From positions 124,001 through 188,000 of the forward strand of contig SWDT01000061.1 of NCBI GenBank assembly GCA_009193035.1: 64,000 nucleotides of DNA, read 5' to 3'. The DNA is from Halicephalobus mephisto. Taxonomy: Eukaryota; Nematoda; Chromadorea; Rhabditida; Panagrolaimidae. Shown one piece after another: positions 1 through 11,877 of the stretch. Below the pieces are notes generated by a model. The model saw nothing but the letters and a program-made list of their open reading frames with translations. It had not been told where the DNA came from and searched no databases. The translations under genes were made by a program, and so were the position numbers. Position 1 is the stretch's first letter. Every line of letters starts with the position of its first letter.

Positions 1-620
1 TTTAAATAAAAGTAGAAATTTAAGTAATAATAAAAAAAAATTTCGTGATTATTAGGGACTTTCGTGACTAGAGATATTTTTATTATTTTTTAAAATAATT
101 TTTTATTTTTTATATTACTTCAATTTCTACTTTTATTTTAAAAAATTTCATGATTATCAGGGATTTTCGTGACTAGAGATATTTTTATTATTTTCTAAAA
201 TAACTTTTAAATAAAAGTAGAAATTTAAGTAATAATAAAAAAGAAAAATTTCGTGATTATTAGGGACTTTCTTGACTAGAATTAATTTTATAATCTTCAA
301 AAACAATTTTTTGTTTTTTGTATTATTTCAATTTCTGCTTTTATTTTAAAAAATTTCATGATTTTCAAAAACTTTCGTGACTAGAGGTATTTTTATTATT
401 TTTTAAAATGATTTTTTTTTGTATTATTTTAATTTCTGCTTTTATTTCAAAAAATTTCATGATTATCAGGGATTTTCGTGACTAGAGGTATTTTTATTAT
501 TTTTTAAAATGATTTTTTTTGTATTATTTCAATTTTTGATTTTATTTTAAAAAATTTCATGATTATCAAAAACTTTCGTGACGAGAATTAATTTCATAAT
601 TTTCTAAAATGATTTTTAAA
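1..620. repeat. ~120-bp degenerate tandem repeat
   Basis: Several diverged copies contain a 'catgattatcagggactttcgtgactagag' type stretch followed by T/A-rich filler that reads attttaaa or taaaatgatt. Copies begin near 40, 148, 250, 350, 455 and 555. The unit is not coding. It recalls the short 'fold-back' motifs found elsewhere in the window. Confidence 0.7.
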
Positions 621-1970
621 TAAAAATAAAAATTTAAGCAATAATAAAAAAGAAAAAACAAAACAATTTTCTTCTTATCAGGAACTTTCGCGTCAGGAGT
701 CAATTTCATAATTTCCAAAAAACTTAAATTTAAAAAAAAATCCAAAATAATTTGAAAAAATTATTTTTATTTAAAAAAGATTTATTTTTATTTTAAAAAA
801 AATTATTTTTATTTTAAAAAATTTATTTTTATTATTAAAAATTTATTTTTACTTTAAAAAGATTTATTTTTATTATTAAAAATTTGTTTTTATTATTAAA
901 AAAATTTGTTTTTATTATTAAAAAAATTATTTTTATTATTAAAAATTTGTTTTTATAATAAAAAAATTTATTTTTATTATTAAAAATTTTCCTGTCAAGA
1001 GCCGATTTCGTAATTTGCAAAAATAATTTTTTAATTTTTACTTTAAAAACGAAAAATTTGTTGATTTTTAAGAATTTAGATTTTGGAACAACAATTTTCG
1101 AATATAAAATTCGAGTGTGAAGCTTTGTTTTCCTTTTTCGGAGGTTATAAACTTTCTTTTGTAAGCCTTGAGATCAAATCTGTTTGCGGAACGAGAAATC
1201 GACGTAGGACAAACAAATAGGTCCTTTTTTGACCGTTTTGCCTCCGGGAAGAGGATCATCTCGACTTTGGAATGTTGCAATTTCGTGAAATTCCAAACTT
1301 TGCAGTTTTTGAAAAAAGTTCAAAAATCTTCAATTACACTTAAAAATTTAAATTTTTTCTTTAAAAATATTCTTAAATTTTTTCTTTAAAAATATATTTA
1401 AATTTTTTTTCTAAATATATTTAAATTTTTTCTTTAAAAATATTCTTAAATTTTTTCTTTAAAAATATATTTAAATTTTTTTTAAAACTTATTTTAATTT
1501 TTTTTCTAAATATATTTTAATTTTTTTTGGTTTTCTTTATTCTTTTAAATTTTTGGTTTTTTGGTTTTTTTGGTTTTTTTTTATTTTTTGGAATTATGCA
1601 ATTTGAGAATTCGGTCGGGTTTTCAGGAAGAAGTTAAATTTTTAGTAATATGAGTTTTTCGAAATTTTTAAGTAAAAATTTAAAAAATAATTTCGAATAA
1701 AAATTTTTAAATTAAAAAAAATATAATTTTAAAAAAAATAAAAAAAATAAAACTTTTTAATTTTTAAAAAAATTTAAAAAATGGTTTCGACTGGAAGTTT
1801 TAAATTTAATTTTTTTAATATAATTTTAACCAAAAAATGTTTTTTTTTGAAAATAAAGAAAAAAATTTTTTTTCATAAAGAATTTCATTAATGAATTTTC
1901 TCTATTTCGAAATTCCAACAAAAATCAATAATTTTAATTAACCAAAAACAACTAATTTTAAATATTTTTT

Positions 1971-2011
1971 TGGCCATTTATTCCAAAAAGGTTCAGAGAA
2001 TAAAATGGCCA
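1971..2011. repeat. Short near-perfect hairpin
   Basis: The arms tggccatttattc (1971-1983) and gaataaaatggcca (1998-2011) are inverted repeats of each other, with one extra base in the right arm and a 14-base loop. Function is unknown. It lies in an otherwise A/T-rich region upstream of the TRAK gene. Confidence 0.6.
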
Positions 2012-4329
2012 GCTTCTGTTTGGAAGGCTTTCGGACCGCTCTATTTTCTTCAAAGAATCGATAAACCGCGTGTTTTTCCTACTTTTTTACTAAAATACAA
2101 TCATTTTTTAAATAAAAATTAAAATATTTCTTAAAATTAAAAGATATTTTAATTTTTAAAGTATTTCTAAAAATTAGAGTATTTCTAAAAATTAAAGTAT
2201 TTTTTTAAAATTAAAATATTCCTTAAAATTAAAATATTTTTTTAAATTAAAGTATTTTTAAAAATTAGAGTATTTTTTAAAATTAGAGTATTTTTTAAAA
2301 TTAAAATATTCCTTAAAATTAAAATATTTTTTTAAATTAAAATATTTTTTTTTGTAAAAGCTGATATATAAAAATTTAAAATCAATTTTATTACGAAATA
2401 GTTGCGAGAAGATTTCTTCATTGGATTTTGAGAAATTTTCAAAGTTTTAGAATTTTTAGTAAATTTTGGAAAATTCCAGAAAATTTCAGAATTTTTTTCG
2501 AAATTTAGAAGGCTTCAAAGTTTTATGGAAATCTAGAATTCTAAAAAATTTCAGAATCGTCTAAAATTCTGACAACTTCCAGAAGCCTATGTAATATTTT
2601 TTAAAATTTCGTAATTTTCAGATATTTTCGAAAATTTTTTTCAATTTCGTAATTTTGAAAGATTTTTAAAAATTCTGTAATTTTTAAATATTTTTTAAAA
2701 TTCCCACAAATCCCATAATTTTTAAATATTTTTAAATATTTTTAGAAATTTCATAATTTTCAGATATTTTTTAAAATTTTGTAATTTTTAAATATTTTTT
2801 AAAATTTCGAAAAATCCCGTAATTTTCAAAGATTTTCGAAATTTTTGTTTAAAAATTATCCATCGATTAACTCTATTAATAACATCAGTCGGAGTATTTG
2901 GACTTATTCAAACAACTTTTATCGAACAATTTTGAAAAAATTTGTCTCCGTTTTTCCAGAGCTTCCTTCGAGCTCTTACGTAAAAATTCGTCTTGATTGT
3001 TTTTTCAAAAAAATCGTTTCTTTTAATCTGGTTTTTCCGAAAATTTACAGTTTTTAATAATTATATTATTTTATAAAAATTTATTTTTTAAAAATTTTAA
3101 TTTCATAAAAATTTATTTTTTAAAAACTTTAATTTTATAAAAATTTATTTTTTAAAAATTTTAATTTTATAAAAATTTATTTTCGAAAAACTTTAATTTT
3201 ATAAAAATTTATTTTTTAAAAATTATCTCGAAAAGAATTTTCTGGAATTTTTTATTTTTATTGAATTCTGGAAAATTAAAAATTTTAGAAAATTTTTTAA
3301 ATTTTTTGGATTCTAGAAAATTTAAAAAATTCCAAAAAATTTTTATTAAATTTCAAAAAAATTAAAAATTTTCTATTTGATTTTGAAAGATTTCAGAAAA
3401 TTTTTAGATTCTGGGAAATTTTAAAAAAATTTAAAAATATATTATAAAAATTTTAAAATTTTAAAATTTAAAAAAAATTTTATAAAAATTTTAAAATTTA
3501 AAAAAAAATTTTATAAAAATTTAAAAATATTTTTAAAATTTCAGAATTTTTGGAAAATTTTAGAAATTTGAAGAAAATCTAGTTGGAAAAAGTTGCAATT
3601 TGAAAAAAATTGATCAACCTTCTTCGCCCAATTTTGGTCGTTTTAGTTCATCCATTGATTACCCGTTTTTCCATTTTTGTTCCAATCGTTTTTTGACAAA
3701 CATGGCCTTAATCGTGAAAAAAATCCGATTTTTAATTTCGAAATTATAAAATTTTTGTGAATTTTGAAAAATGACGAAAATAAAAAATTTCTAATTTTTA
3801 TTGAAAATAATTTTTTCGAGATATCTATAATCCGATAAGCAAAGGTGCCAGACAACAGTTGCCGGGGGTTATTGATCGGATCACATTATTGCAAAAATTA
3901 AAAGTGAAGATTTTATGGATTTTGAAAAGTTTAAAAATTTTGAATTTTATGGATTTTTGAAAAGCTTTAAAATTTCGAATTTTATAAATTTTTAAAAAGC
4001 TTTAAAATTTTGAATTTTTTGATTTTTTGAAAAGTTTTAAAATTTCGAATTTTATAAATTTTTGAAAAGTTTGAAAATTTTGAATTTTATAAATTTTTGA
4101 AAAGTTTAAAATTAAAAAATTTATGTATGATTTTTAAAGTTTTTAGAAGCTTCTATTAGATTCTAAAAGTTTCTATGAAATTTAGAAAGTTCGAAAAATC
4201 CCCACAAGATTTCAGAAACTCCAAAAAAATAAAATTCTAGTTTAAAAAATATAAAAGTAAAAATCACTTAAAAAATAAATTCAAAAAATTAAAAAAAAAT
4301 TCTAAACTTATTATTTTCGACAAATTTAA

Positions 4330-4950
4330 ATTTTTTAAAACAAAAAAGTTAAAAATGATTATTTTAAAAAAAATATTCAAATTTTTTTAATAAAAAAGTT
4401 TAAATTTTTTAAAATAAAAATATTCAAATTTCTTTGATAAAAAAAGTTTAAATTTTTTAAAATAAAAATATATAAATTTCTTTAATAAAAATATTCAAAT
4501 TTCTTTGATAAAAAAAGTTTAAATTTTTTAAAATAAAAATATTCAAATTTCTTTGATAAAAAAGTTTTAATTTTTTAAAATAAAAATGTTAAAAATTATC
4601 ATTTTTAAACAAAAATATTCAAATTTCTTTGATAAAAAAAGTTTTAATTTTTAAAAACAAAAATATTCAAATTTCTTTGATAAAAAAAGTTTTAATTTTT
4701 AAAATAAAAATATATAAATTTCTTTGATAAAAAAGTTTTAATTTTTAAAAATAAAAATATTCAAATTTCTTTAATAAAAAAGTTTTAATTTTTTAAAACA
4801 AAAATATATAAATTTCTTTAATAAAAAAGTTTTAATTTTTAAAATAAAAATATATAAATTTCTTTGGTAAAAAAGTTTAAATTTTTAAAAATAAAAATAT
4901 TCAAATTTCTTTAATAAAAAAGTTTAAATTTTTTAAAATAAAAATGTTAA
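4330..4950. repeat. Tandem array of a ~40-50 bp A/T-rich unit
   Basis: Repeated units of the form 'attcaaatttctttgataa' followed by 'aaaagttttaattttt' and 'aaaataaaaa' run for about 600 bases. Unit length varies because of homopolymer changes. No coding potential is visible. Confidence 0.75.
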
Positions 4951-5400
4951 AAATTTTTTTCCGTCTATTTTATATTTTTTTTTCTTCTTTCACGGACTGA
5001 TAAGCCTCTGTTGAAGTCATTCAAAAATCGATCAAGTCCATTGTTAATCCAGAAAAACGTGGAAAATTGATATTCAATAATTTTAAAAAACTTTTAAAAG
5101 TTAAAAAATTTATTTTTACCGATCTTAATCATGTTAATTTTTTTCCGTTTTTCATCAATCAAAAATAAATTTTATTTTTTCTTTGAAAATTTTTTGTCTA
5201 GATTTTTATTGATTTTTTTATTCAAAAAAAACCGCCAAAAAATTTTAATTTTTCAAAAAAAATCAAGTTTTAAATTTTTTTTATTTTTTAAAATTTTTTT
5301 TTATTTTTTAAATTTTTTTTAATTTTTTTATTTTTGTTTGAAAATTAATAGTTTACTGTATTTTTTAGAATTGAACGCCCGTCAGCATCGGCGATCGCCG

Positions 5401-8400
5401 ATGTCTCGAGAAGACGGTGATTCCCCCTCCGGGTCTGAGTACTCTGTTTCCGAAATTGCCGCTTCTGCCTTCAGAAACAAGGAAGATGCCAAGAAGATTG
5501 CTTTGCTTATCGAAGAGGTTAGTTTCTATGATTATAAAATTTTAAAAATTGAAATTTTTCGAAATTATTCCAAAAAATTATAAAATTTTTAAAAATCTAA
5601 AATTTTTCGAAATTATTCTAAAAAATTCTAAAATTTTTAAAAATCTAAAATTTTCAAAATTTTTAGAAATTTAAAATTTTGTTAAATTATGTGAAATTTC
5701 GAAAATCTTCAAATTCTGAAAAATTTTTAAATTTTTTGTTTTGTAAAATCTCAAGAATTTTTTAATATTTTATAATTTTTTAAAAATTACTTTGCAATTT
5801 TCCGAAAATTTAAATATTTTTGAAAATTCAAAAACCAATTTCTCGTTTTTGATCTTTTTTCGCATGTTGCGTGCAATTTTTAATTTAAAATTTGATTTTT
5901 ATTCGAAAATAATTTAATTAAATTTTTAAAAACCGGAAAAAATTGAATTTTATTAATTAACGGAAAATTATTGACCTTTTTCGTTTATTTTTGATTGAAT
6001 TTAAACTTAACGTTGTCGAAGAACGAAAATAAAGGCGATAAACCGACCAGTCGGGAGTCCCAAATTTGTTTGAATTTTTTCTCTTTTGTCAATACTCCAA
6101 AAATCGCGTTTTACAGAAGCTTTATTGATTTTCCACTAATAATGGAAGAAGAGAACTTTGTTGAAGCTATTGTAGGTTTAATTATCCAAGTGTATTTTTG
6201 TATTATTTAGAAAATTAAAGTTTTTATAAAATTATTTAGAAAATTAAAGTTTTTATAAAATTATTTTGAAAATTTTAGTTTTTATAAAATTATTTTAAAA
6301 ATTAAAGTTTTTATAAAATTATTTTGAAAATTAAAGTTTTTATAAAATTATTTTGAAAATTTTAGTTTTTATAATTAAAAGATTTTCGAAATTTTTGAAT
6401 TCTTAGAAATTAAAGTTTTTACGAAATTACTTAGAAAATGGATTTTAAAACTTTAGGAATTTCCGGAACTATCCTAAAATGAACGGAAAGGAAGCGCGCG
6501 TGGGAAAAGTGCGAGTCGATTTTGATAGATTTGCCAGTTTTACCATTTTTCGATTTTCACTCGCCCTCGCGCGGGAATTCAAAAATTAAAGAAAATTACA
6601 ATATTATAAAAATTAAAAACCTCACGAAATTGTCTCGACAGGAATTTCTAGAAGATCCTAGAAATGTAAAACTAGTCTAAAAAGTTGTTTTGCAAGTTTT
6701 ATCATTTTTCGATTTTCACTCGCCTTCGCGCGGGAATTCAAAAATTAAAATTTATATTTTTTTAAAAATTATAATATTTATAATAATTGAAAAAGAAACA
6801 TCTTAAGTTGTTTTTATTTTTGCTGACAATTAATTTCAGAAGGAGAAAGACCTGGAACTCGCGGCAAGAATCGGGAAGTCGTTGTTGGATCAGAACAAAG
6901 AACTGCGAGAAAGGAATGAATTCCTCGAAGAATCTCTCAATTCTTCCAACGACACTATTACTCAACTGAAACATCAACTTCAACAAAGAAGTTCGCTACT
7001 TCATGCTGTTTGTGATCTTGAAGACGACTATTTTGAAGAACAGCAAATCCAGAGAGAAAATAAAGCTGTCGAAAAACTCCAAAATAGAGTCAAACAATTG
7101 GAAAAAGAAAATGATTCTTTGAAAATTGAAGCCAATTCTTTGAAAGATTTTGTTTGTGATTTGGAACTCCAGAATCAGGAGAAAATTGACGAATATTTGA
7201 AACAATTAGAAAATGCAAATCTTCGGATAGCAAAATTACACAATCAAATAACAGAAAAAAATATTGAATGTAACGCCCAAGCGACGGAAATCCAGAAACT
7301 CGTCAAGGAGATCCAGCAGAGGAAGGCGAACGAATCTACTGTAAGTTAATTTTTAAATAAAACTACAAAAGTTGGAATTATTACGAAATCACTTTGACAG
7401 AAGATTCCAGAAAAGTCTAAAAACGCGAGTCGATTTTGACAGATTTGCCAGTTTTATCATTTTTTATTTCTACTCGCTCCTAGGCGGGAATTCAAAAATT
7501 ACAAAAAACTACAAAAGTTGGGATTATTACGAAATCATTTTGACAGAAAGTTCCAGAAAAGTCTAAAAACAGAATCCTAAAAACGCGAGTCGATTTTGAC
7601 AGATTTGCCAGTTTTATCATTTTTTATTTCTACTCGCTCCTAGGCGGGAATTCAAAAATTACAAAAAAACCATGTATCACTTTTAATTTAATTATCACAA
7701 TTATATCGGAAAAAATATAAAAAAAATTCTTCGTTGCTGTTTTTTGTCGACAAATCAATCACTTTCTCGTTTTAAACTTTTTTTCATATATTGATTTTTT
7801 TGTTTTTTAATTTTCTTACATATCGGTTTTTTTAATTTTTTCATATATCGGTTTTTTTTAAATTTTTTTCATATATCGATTTTCAGCTCCAAGAAACAAC
7901 GATCGAACTTCATCGGCAATTGACCGAAGCTGTGACTTCTCATGATCAACTGAAAATTGATATTCTGAATCTTCAAGAAGTGTATGCCGACGTGAGGGCG
8001 AGACTTCACGAGGCAGAGGAGGAACTCGGAGGGTACAGGTTGAAAGCCCCGCCTCATAGATCGGGATCGACGGATTCTCTGTACGATAGTCTTGTGAGCG
8101 AAATGGAAGCTAATGACAGTGGATTTTTCGGAACTCCTATGATTTCTGCAAGGACGGATTCTGGACAAAGTTCGACGGAATTCTGTTCTCCCGGAAGCAA
8201 TCTTCAGGAAGAAATGGAAAAAATGAAAAAAACCGAACCTATTGAAGAAAATTCATCTTTCGAAGTTCCTTCCAAAGCCCTGATCGAGTCCGTGAGGAGA
8301 AACAACAGAAGACTGAGGGAGAAGAGCCCGAGTCTCGCGGACGAGCTCCTGCCCGCGATGGTCCAAGAAGCCCAAGAAGCCCAAGAAGCCCAAAGACAGC

Positions 8401-10870
8401 TGGAATCGATCCAGGAACTCCAGACTCCTGTAGAAAATGTTTCTGTTGAAAATTCGCTTTTGACAGTGAAAAACGAAACTCCAAAAACCAACGAAAATCG
8501 AAAACTAACAAGATCAGAGACATCTGAAAGCGATCCAGAAGATCCGGAACTGAGGTTAATCGAGGAGGAATGCCAGCCTTCAACGTCATCTTCGAAGATC
8601 GTCGATGAAGTCCAGAAGACCTACAGAGACTCCAGCTGTTCCCCGATTCCTCTACTCGATTGGCAAATTGTCGAAAATTCGCAAAAATCACAAAAATTAG
8701 AAAATTCGCAAAATTCGCAACAATTAGAAAAATCGAGATCGCCTTCTCCGGAATCCAGTGTTTCTCCGGATGCTCAACTTTCGGATTCTGAAGACACCCC
8801 TAGGGCTTCGGAAAAAACGAATCTTGTGAAGTCCGGAAGTGACGATTCCTTGTGTCAGTATAACGGTCCCAAGCTCGGGGAGCCCGGGAAGCCAGGTACT
8901 CGGGACCTGGAGTACAGTCTTCGGAAACTTAATCTCAGAAAACAGGTCAGTTTTGTTTTTTTAAAAAGGGTTCCTGGGTAAAATTGCACACTGTACAACA
9001 GTTGGTCCCTGAGGCATTTGGGTTTTCATGTTAATTTTAAAATTTTTTAATTACTGTATCGATATTTCAAGTTAATAAATTAATTTTTTTTAAAATTAAA
9101 ATTTAAAAAAAAAATAAAGTTTTTTTATAAATTTATTTTTAATTTTTTTTTAAATTTATTTTAAAAAATAAAAATGGTTTTTTTTATAAATTTATTTTAA
9201 ATTTTTTAAAAAAATTTTAATTTTTTTAAAAAATTTATTTTAAAAAATAAAAATGGTTTTTTTTTTTAATTTATTTTAAAAAATAAAAATATCTTTATGA
9301 AATTAGGGACCAAGTACCGTAATAAGGAGCAATTGTTGTACGGTAGAAATTCTATTTTTGCACGTTTTAGCAGCCAGTTATTCCATCAGATACCCCTTTG
9401 AACGCTGTTTTGAAGGTACTGATTATTACGAAATATTTTCAAAGATGTTTTACTTTTTTTCTTTTTTCTGGTAATTTTTCAAAAACTTTAGCCTCTGAAA
9501 AATTAACAAATCCGCGGCTTTGGTGATAGGGAAGCTTTGGAAATGGGATATTTTTGCTTTTTTCTAAAATTTTACATAATTTTGCATTTTTTTAAAAATA
9601 ATTTTAAATTAAAAAAAAAATAATTTTTTAATTTTTTTTAAAATAATTTTAAATTAAAAAAAAATAATTTTTTACTTTTTTTATAATTTTTAAATTATTT
9701 TTTAATTTTTTTTTAAAATTATTTTTTAATTTAAAAAAAATGCAAAATTACGTAAAATTGCTTTTTTAAAATTTGTGAAAAGTCCGATTTTAGAGAAAAA
9801 GATTATCAAAGATTCCGTGAAGCAAGGGGACTTCCTCCAGTGAAAGGATTCTTCACTAATCCTTCAGAAGTCAGAACTGGCTTCTGCGGACCTTTGAGCT
9901 CCCAGTTGGAGTACCTCTCGAAGTCTCCAGAAGAACGAAGAAAAACCACATTGTCCTTGATCCCAGGCCTTTCCCCACCCCGAAAACCCTAGCTTTTGGA
10001 AGATCTAACTGGCAAAAAATCGATATGGGTCTGAATTCTGCAATTTCTGAAGATTCAAATGATGGAATTCTCCAGAGGAACGTCATACAACTCCTGGAGT
10101 AAGTTATGCGACCAAAGTTAAAGATCAATGTTTAAGATCAAAGTTGGTCATCGAAGTTCGACCTCAAAATTTGACGTCGGAGTTTGATTATTATCTTTGA
10201 TGTCGAATTTTGATGGTCAACTTCGACCTCAAACTTTGATGATCAACTTTGATGTCGAACTTTGATGATCATCTTCGACCTCAAACTCTGATGTCGAACT
10301 TTGATGATCAACTTTGATGTCGAACTTTGACATCAGACTTTGATGATCAACTTTGACTTCAAACTCTGATGATCAACTCTGATGTCGAACTTTAAGGTTA
10401 AACTTTGATGATCATCTTCGACCTCAAATTCTGATGTCGAACTTGGATGATCATCTTCGACCTCAAATTCTGATGTCGAACTTTGATGATCATCTTCGAC
10501 CTCAAACTCTGATGTCGAACTTTGACATCAAACTTTGACTTTAAACTCTGACGTCAGACTTTGATGAAACAGAATTTTGGCTTTTTAAATTAACCGTTGT
10601 GCTTTTTTCTAGACTCCGACAAATTCGAGATCTGCGGAATCTACTCCGGCTCACAGTGGATTAAGAAATAAACACGGATCTTCCTTCCTTCAAGCCTTAG
10701 GATTGAATAATTTAATCGACGATGGAACTTCTGGATCTCCGACGAAATCCATTTTTCGTTCTCCTTTCCTTGTGGGACCCTTCAGAGCAGAGAGAGAATT
10801 TTCTCCGCCCTTTGGGGGTTCGCCTAAGGGCACTGGATTAAATCTGATTTCCTCGTCTCCAAAAGTCTAG
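5401..10870 (+). CDS. trak-1: Trafficking kinesin-binding protein (TRAK/Milton/HAP1 family)
   Basis: This family links kinesin and dynein to mitochondria through Miro. Proposed exons are 5401-5517, 6840-7340, 7887-8945, 9371-9415, 9794-10098 and 10613-10870; the first four join in phase. Exons 1 and 2 splice to give LLIEEKEKDLELAARIG, the hallmark of the HAP1 N-terminal coiled coil, and continue as a long coiled coil through exon 2 and early exon 3. Exon 3 ends with PGTRDLEYSLRKLNLRKQ, matching the conserved Milton/TRAK block after the coiled coil. Exon 5 contains VLDPRP, also typical of TRAK, but its reading frame shifts (see findings). An acceptor at 5368 precedes the first ATG, so there may be an upstream leader exon. 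A polyadenylation signal lies at 11200-11205. The family is certain; the structure of exons 4-5 is not. Confidence 0.85.
5518..6839 (+). other. TRAK intron 1
   Basis: A 1.3-kb intron. It holds a ~33-bp A/T tandem repeat (about 6205-6420) and two copies of the dispersed repeat with a gatttgccagttttaccatt type core (6480-6600 and 6620-6745). A short open stretch at 6117-6173 between AG and GT does not keep phase with its neighbours, so it is not used as an exon here. Confidence 0.6.
6480..6745. repeat. Two adjacent copies of a ~140-bp dispersed repeat
   Basis: Both copies carry the gaaattgtctcgac-type motif or its neighbourhood, then a gcgagtcgattttga stretch (first copy), a 'gttttaccatttttcgatt' core, an actcgcc arm and gcgcgggaattcaaaaatta. 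The gcgagt and actcgc arms can pair. Related copies occur near 7375-7670, 11290-11790, 26200-26365 and 31265-31790. Confidence 0.75.
7372..7670. repeat. Tandem pair of the dispersed gcgagt/actcgc repeat in TRAK intron 2
   Basis: Two head-to-tail copies about 140 bp long are nearly identical (tacaaaagttggRattatta ... gcgagtcgattttgacagat ... ctcctaggcgggaattcaaa). They sit in intron 2 (7341-7886). The high identity suggests recent duplication. Confidence 0.8.
8993..9341. mobile_element. MITE-like element in TRAK intron 3
   Basis: The ends gtacaacagttggtccct (8993-9010) and aaggagcaattgttgtac (9324-9341) form an imperfect terminal inverted repeat matching at about 15 of 18 positions. The interior is A/T-rich with internal direct repeats and no open frame. 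Sequence resembling the left end recurs near 44470 and 44730. No clear target-site duplication was established. Confidence 0.5.
10130..10570. repeat. Minisatellite in TRAK intron 5
   Basis: About 430 bases built from interleaved units such as 'aactttgatgatcatcttcg' and 'acctcaaactctgatgtcga'. Base composition is less A/T-skewed than surrounding introns. It fills nearly the whole intron 10099-10612. No conserved frame continues through it from the flanking exons. Confidence 0.85.
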
Positions 10871-10889
10871 GATTATTTGCATTTTTAAA

Positions 10890-11075
10890 ACCAACGGGTC
10901 TTATGTATACTGTATACTGTAGTCTTGAGTATACTGTAATTTCACGTATACTGTAGTCTTGCGTATACTGTAACTTTACGTATACTGTAGTCTTGCGTAT
11001 ACTGTAACTTCATGTATACTGTAGTCTTGAGTATACTGTAATTCTACGTATACTGTAGTCTAGTGTCTACGTCAC
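10890..11075. repeat. TATACTGTA minisatellite in the TRAK 3' untranslated region
   Basis: Roughly ten copies of tatactgta are spaced alternately by gtcttgNg and by aNttNNNcg, giving a higher-order unit near 34 bp. The array starts about 25 bases after the TRAK stop codon and precedes the polyadenylation signal at 11200-11205, so it is probably transcribed. Confidence 0.85.
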
Positions 11076-11199
11076 GACCGGTCACCATTAATTTTCAACG
11101 ACGAAAAACGAAAATTGTATTGATTTAAAAAATCTCTGACGTTCATTGATTTCTCAGTGGACTTAATCCTGAGGCCTTATGTGTAGAATTTTGACGAAC

Positions 11200-11205
11200 A
11201 ATAAA
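11200..11205 (+). terminator. Polyadenylation signal of the TRAK gene
   Basis: An AATAAA hexamer lies about 330 bases after the TRAK stop codon, beyond the 3' minisatellite. It is the first good signal downstream of the gene. Confidence 0.6.
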
Positions 11206-11284
11206 CTGATTTTTTTGTTTTATTCGGAATAATATCCGTTGAATGACTACGGAAAGCATTTTTGAAAAAATTAAAATAAATGTA

Positions 11285-11790
11285 AAAATTAAAAAATTTA
11301 AATTGTCTCGACGGAAATTTTTAAAAAGTTTAAGTTATCCTAAAAAAATTGAAAATTTTAAATTCAATTTTAATAATTTTTTTAATTTTTTTTAATTTTT
11401 AAAAATTTTTTTAATTTTTGCGCGGGATTTTTGAAATTTAAAAAACTAATTTAAAGTTTAAAATTTTTTAAATTGTCTCGACGGGAATTTCTGGAAAATT
11501 TTTAAAATTTTTTGAGATATTTCTAAATTTTAAAATTGAATTTTAATTTTTTTAATTTTTCAAAATTTTTACTCGCTTTACCCCAGGAATTCGAAAGTTA
11601 AAAAATCACTATTATAAAAATAAAAAATGAAATTTCTTCAAAATTGTCTCAACACGAATTTTCAAAACTTTTGGAGCTATTTTGAAACAAGAAAAGCGAG
11701 AGTGAGGACAAACAAGTCGATTTCTGTAGTGAATTGCCAAGTTTTCCATTTTTTTGATTTCACACGTTCTGCGCGGGAATTCAAAAAATA
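11285..11790. repeat. Cluster of the dispersed gtctcgac/gcgcgggaatt repeat
   Basis: Three diverged copies lie in the TRAK to zinc-ribbon intergenic interval. Each begins near a gtctcNac motif (11304, 11474, 11644) and ends in a gcgcggga or related stretch. The third copy, at about 11640-11790, keeps the full set, including gaattgccaagttttccatt and gcgcgggaattcaaa. Confidence 0.7.
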
Positions 11791-11877
11791 AATATTACTT
11801 TAAAGATGATGTTTATCGATTAAAATTTGAATTTTTAGGTTCTAGTTTTATCGTTTTTCAAGAAGTTCTTCAACAAG

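Larger units (their letters stand above)
1..5368. other. AT-rich, repeat-filled region with no recognised gene
   Basis: No open frame here looks like a conserved protein. The first ~620 bases are roughly 110-130 bp repeats sharing a 'ttcatgattatcagggactt' type core. Simple A/T tandems follow at about 780-980, 1330-1520, 2100-2350 and 4330-4950. Islands of less skewed sequence (1130-1300, 1990-2070, 3610-3900, 4980-5050) could be promoter or untranslated exon sequence for the TRAK gene downstream, but nothing in them proves it. Confidence 0.6.

Noticed and set aside
1068..1389. Overlapping open frames on both strands near 1.1-1.4 kb
   Set aside because: No motif, no splice context and poor codon pattern; more likely a promoter-like or repeat remnant.
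6117..6173. Possible small TRAK exon between AG at 6116 and GT at 6174
   Set aside because: Exon 1 ends and exon 2 starts in phase 0 and together give the conserved LLIEEKEKDLELAARIG; inserting this segment would introduce a stop or break the motif.
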